From Candidatus Zixiibacteriota bacterium (GTDB taxonomy: Bacteria > Zixibacteria > MSB-5A5 > GN15 > PGXB01), in NCBI GenBank assembly GCA_024230695.1, contig JAAERC010001269.1, positions 1 to 6,692 on the forward strand: DNA of 6,692 bases, in the 5' to 3' direction. Below, in pieces: positions 6,602 to 6,692 of the stretch. The notes under the pieces were generated by a model. It was not told the DNA's origin. It saw nothing but the letters and a program-made list of their open reading frames with translations, and ran no database searches. The number at the start of each line of letters is the position of its first letter. The stretch's first letter is position 1. The position numbers and the translations under genes were made by a program.

Positions 6602-6641
6602 AGTTTTTGTGCCAGATTTGTGCCATATTGAGATCAAAACA
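6602..6641 (-). repeat. Right copy of the inverted ~40-bp intergenic repeat, with 9-bp direct repeats
   Basis: Read on the minus strand it runs from TGTTTTGATCTCAAT through GGCACAAATCTGGCAC to AAAAACT and matches 1132-1170. On the plus strand it contains TTTGTGCCA twice, at 6606-6614 and 6617-6625, 11 bases apart or about one helical turn, which would suit a dimeric DNA-binding protein. No gene is visible on the minus strand between it and the surface-protein gene. Confidence 0.65.
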
Positions 6642-6692
6642 AACAAAAACATACACAAACAAATAAAACCAAATAAAAACTGGAATTTATTG

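Larger units (their letters stand above)
6390..6692. other. Intergenic region downstream of the surface-protein gene
   Basis: These 303 bases contain no convincing gene on either strand. They hold a hairpin close to the stop codon (6412-6437), a perfect 10-bp inverted repeat (6453-6490), a pair of 9-bp direct repeats (6606-6625) inside the right copy of an inverted repeat (6602-6641), and a 49-base stretch without a G (6633-6681) near the window edge. Confidence 0.65.

Noticed and set aside
6610..6625. Sigma54 promoter on the minus strand
   Set aside because: The match has a mismatch in the -12 element and arises from the tandem 9-bp repeat. No minus-strand gene follows it, and the homologous left copy lacks the motif.

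Overview
The window holds two plus-strand genes and no RNA genes, CRISPR array or transposase. Gene 1 (positions 1-1056) lacks its 5' end and encodes a clan AA (retropepsin-like) aspartyl protease with a C-terminal PDZ domain. It ends at a strong intrinsic terminator. Gene 2 (1395-6389) encodes a complete 1664-residue secreted multidomain protein. Its order is signal peptide, eight-repeat NxxGxxAF (probable beta-propeller) domain, CSLREA-type segment, long right-handed parallel beta-helix, Ig-like segment, DUF11 domain and a type A type IX secretion (T9SS) C-terminal sorting domain.

The T9SS tail (QNHPNPFNATT ... GLYFYRIE) points to the Bacteroidetes/FCB side of bacteria, which includes candidate lineages such as Zixibacteria, Marinimicrobia, KSB1 and Ignavibacteria-like groups. 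The mostly A+T-rich DNA and the protease with PDZ are compatible with this, but the sequence does not allow a firmer taxonomic call.

Layout: 1-1056 protease; 1057-1394 intergenic region with a terminator, a 39-bp copy of an inverted repeat, a weak promoter candidate and the ribosome binding site; 1395-6389 the large surface protein; 6390-6692 intergenic region with a possible weak terminator, a perfect 10-bp inverted repeat and the second, inverted copy of the ~40-bp repeat beside a G-less tract. The two genes are separated by a strong terminator and are probably independent transcription units, so no shared pathway can be read from their proximity.

Three observations stand out. First, gene 2 is a compositional mosaic: about 1500 to 2950 is G+C-rich (53-65% in sampled 60-base lines, GC3 about 78% in a sampled stretch), while the signal peptide before it and the beta-helix after it are A+T-rich (27-43%, GC3 about 19%), and the borders fall on domain borders. 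Second, the beta-helix contains a diverged tandem duplication of 242 residues. Third, gene 2 is flanked by two inverted copies of a ~40-bp element (34 of 40 aligned positions identical), which could be a dispersed intergenic repeat or the ends of a mobile unit.
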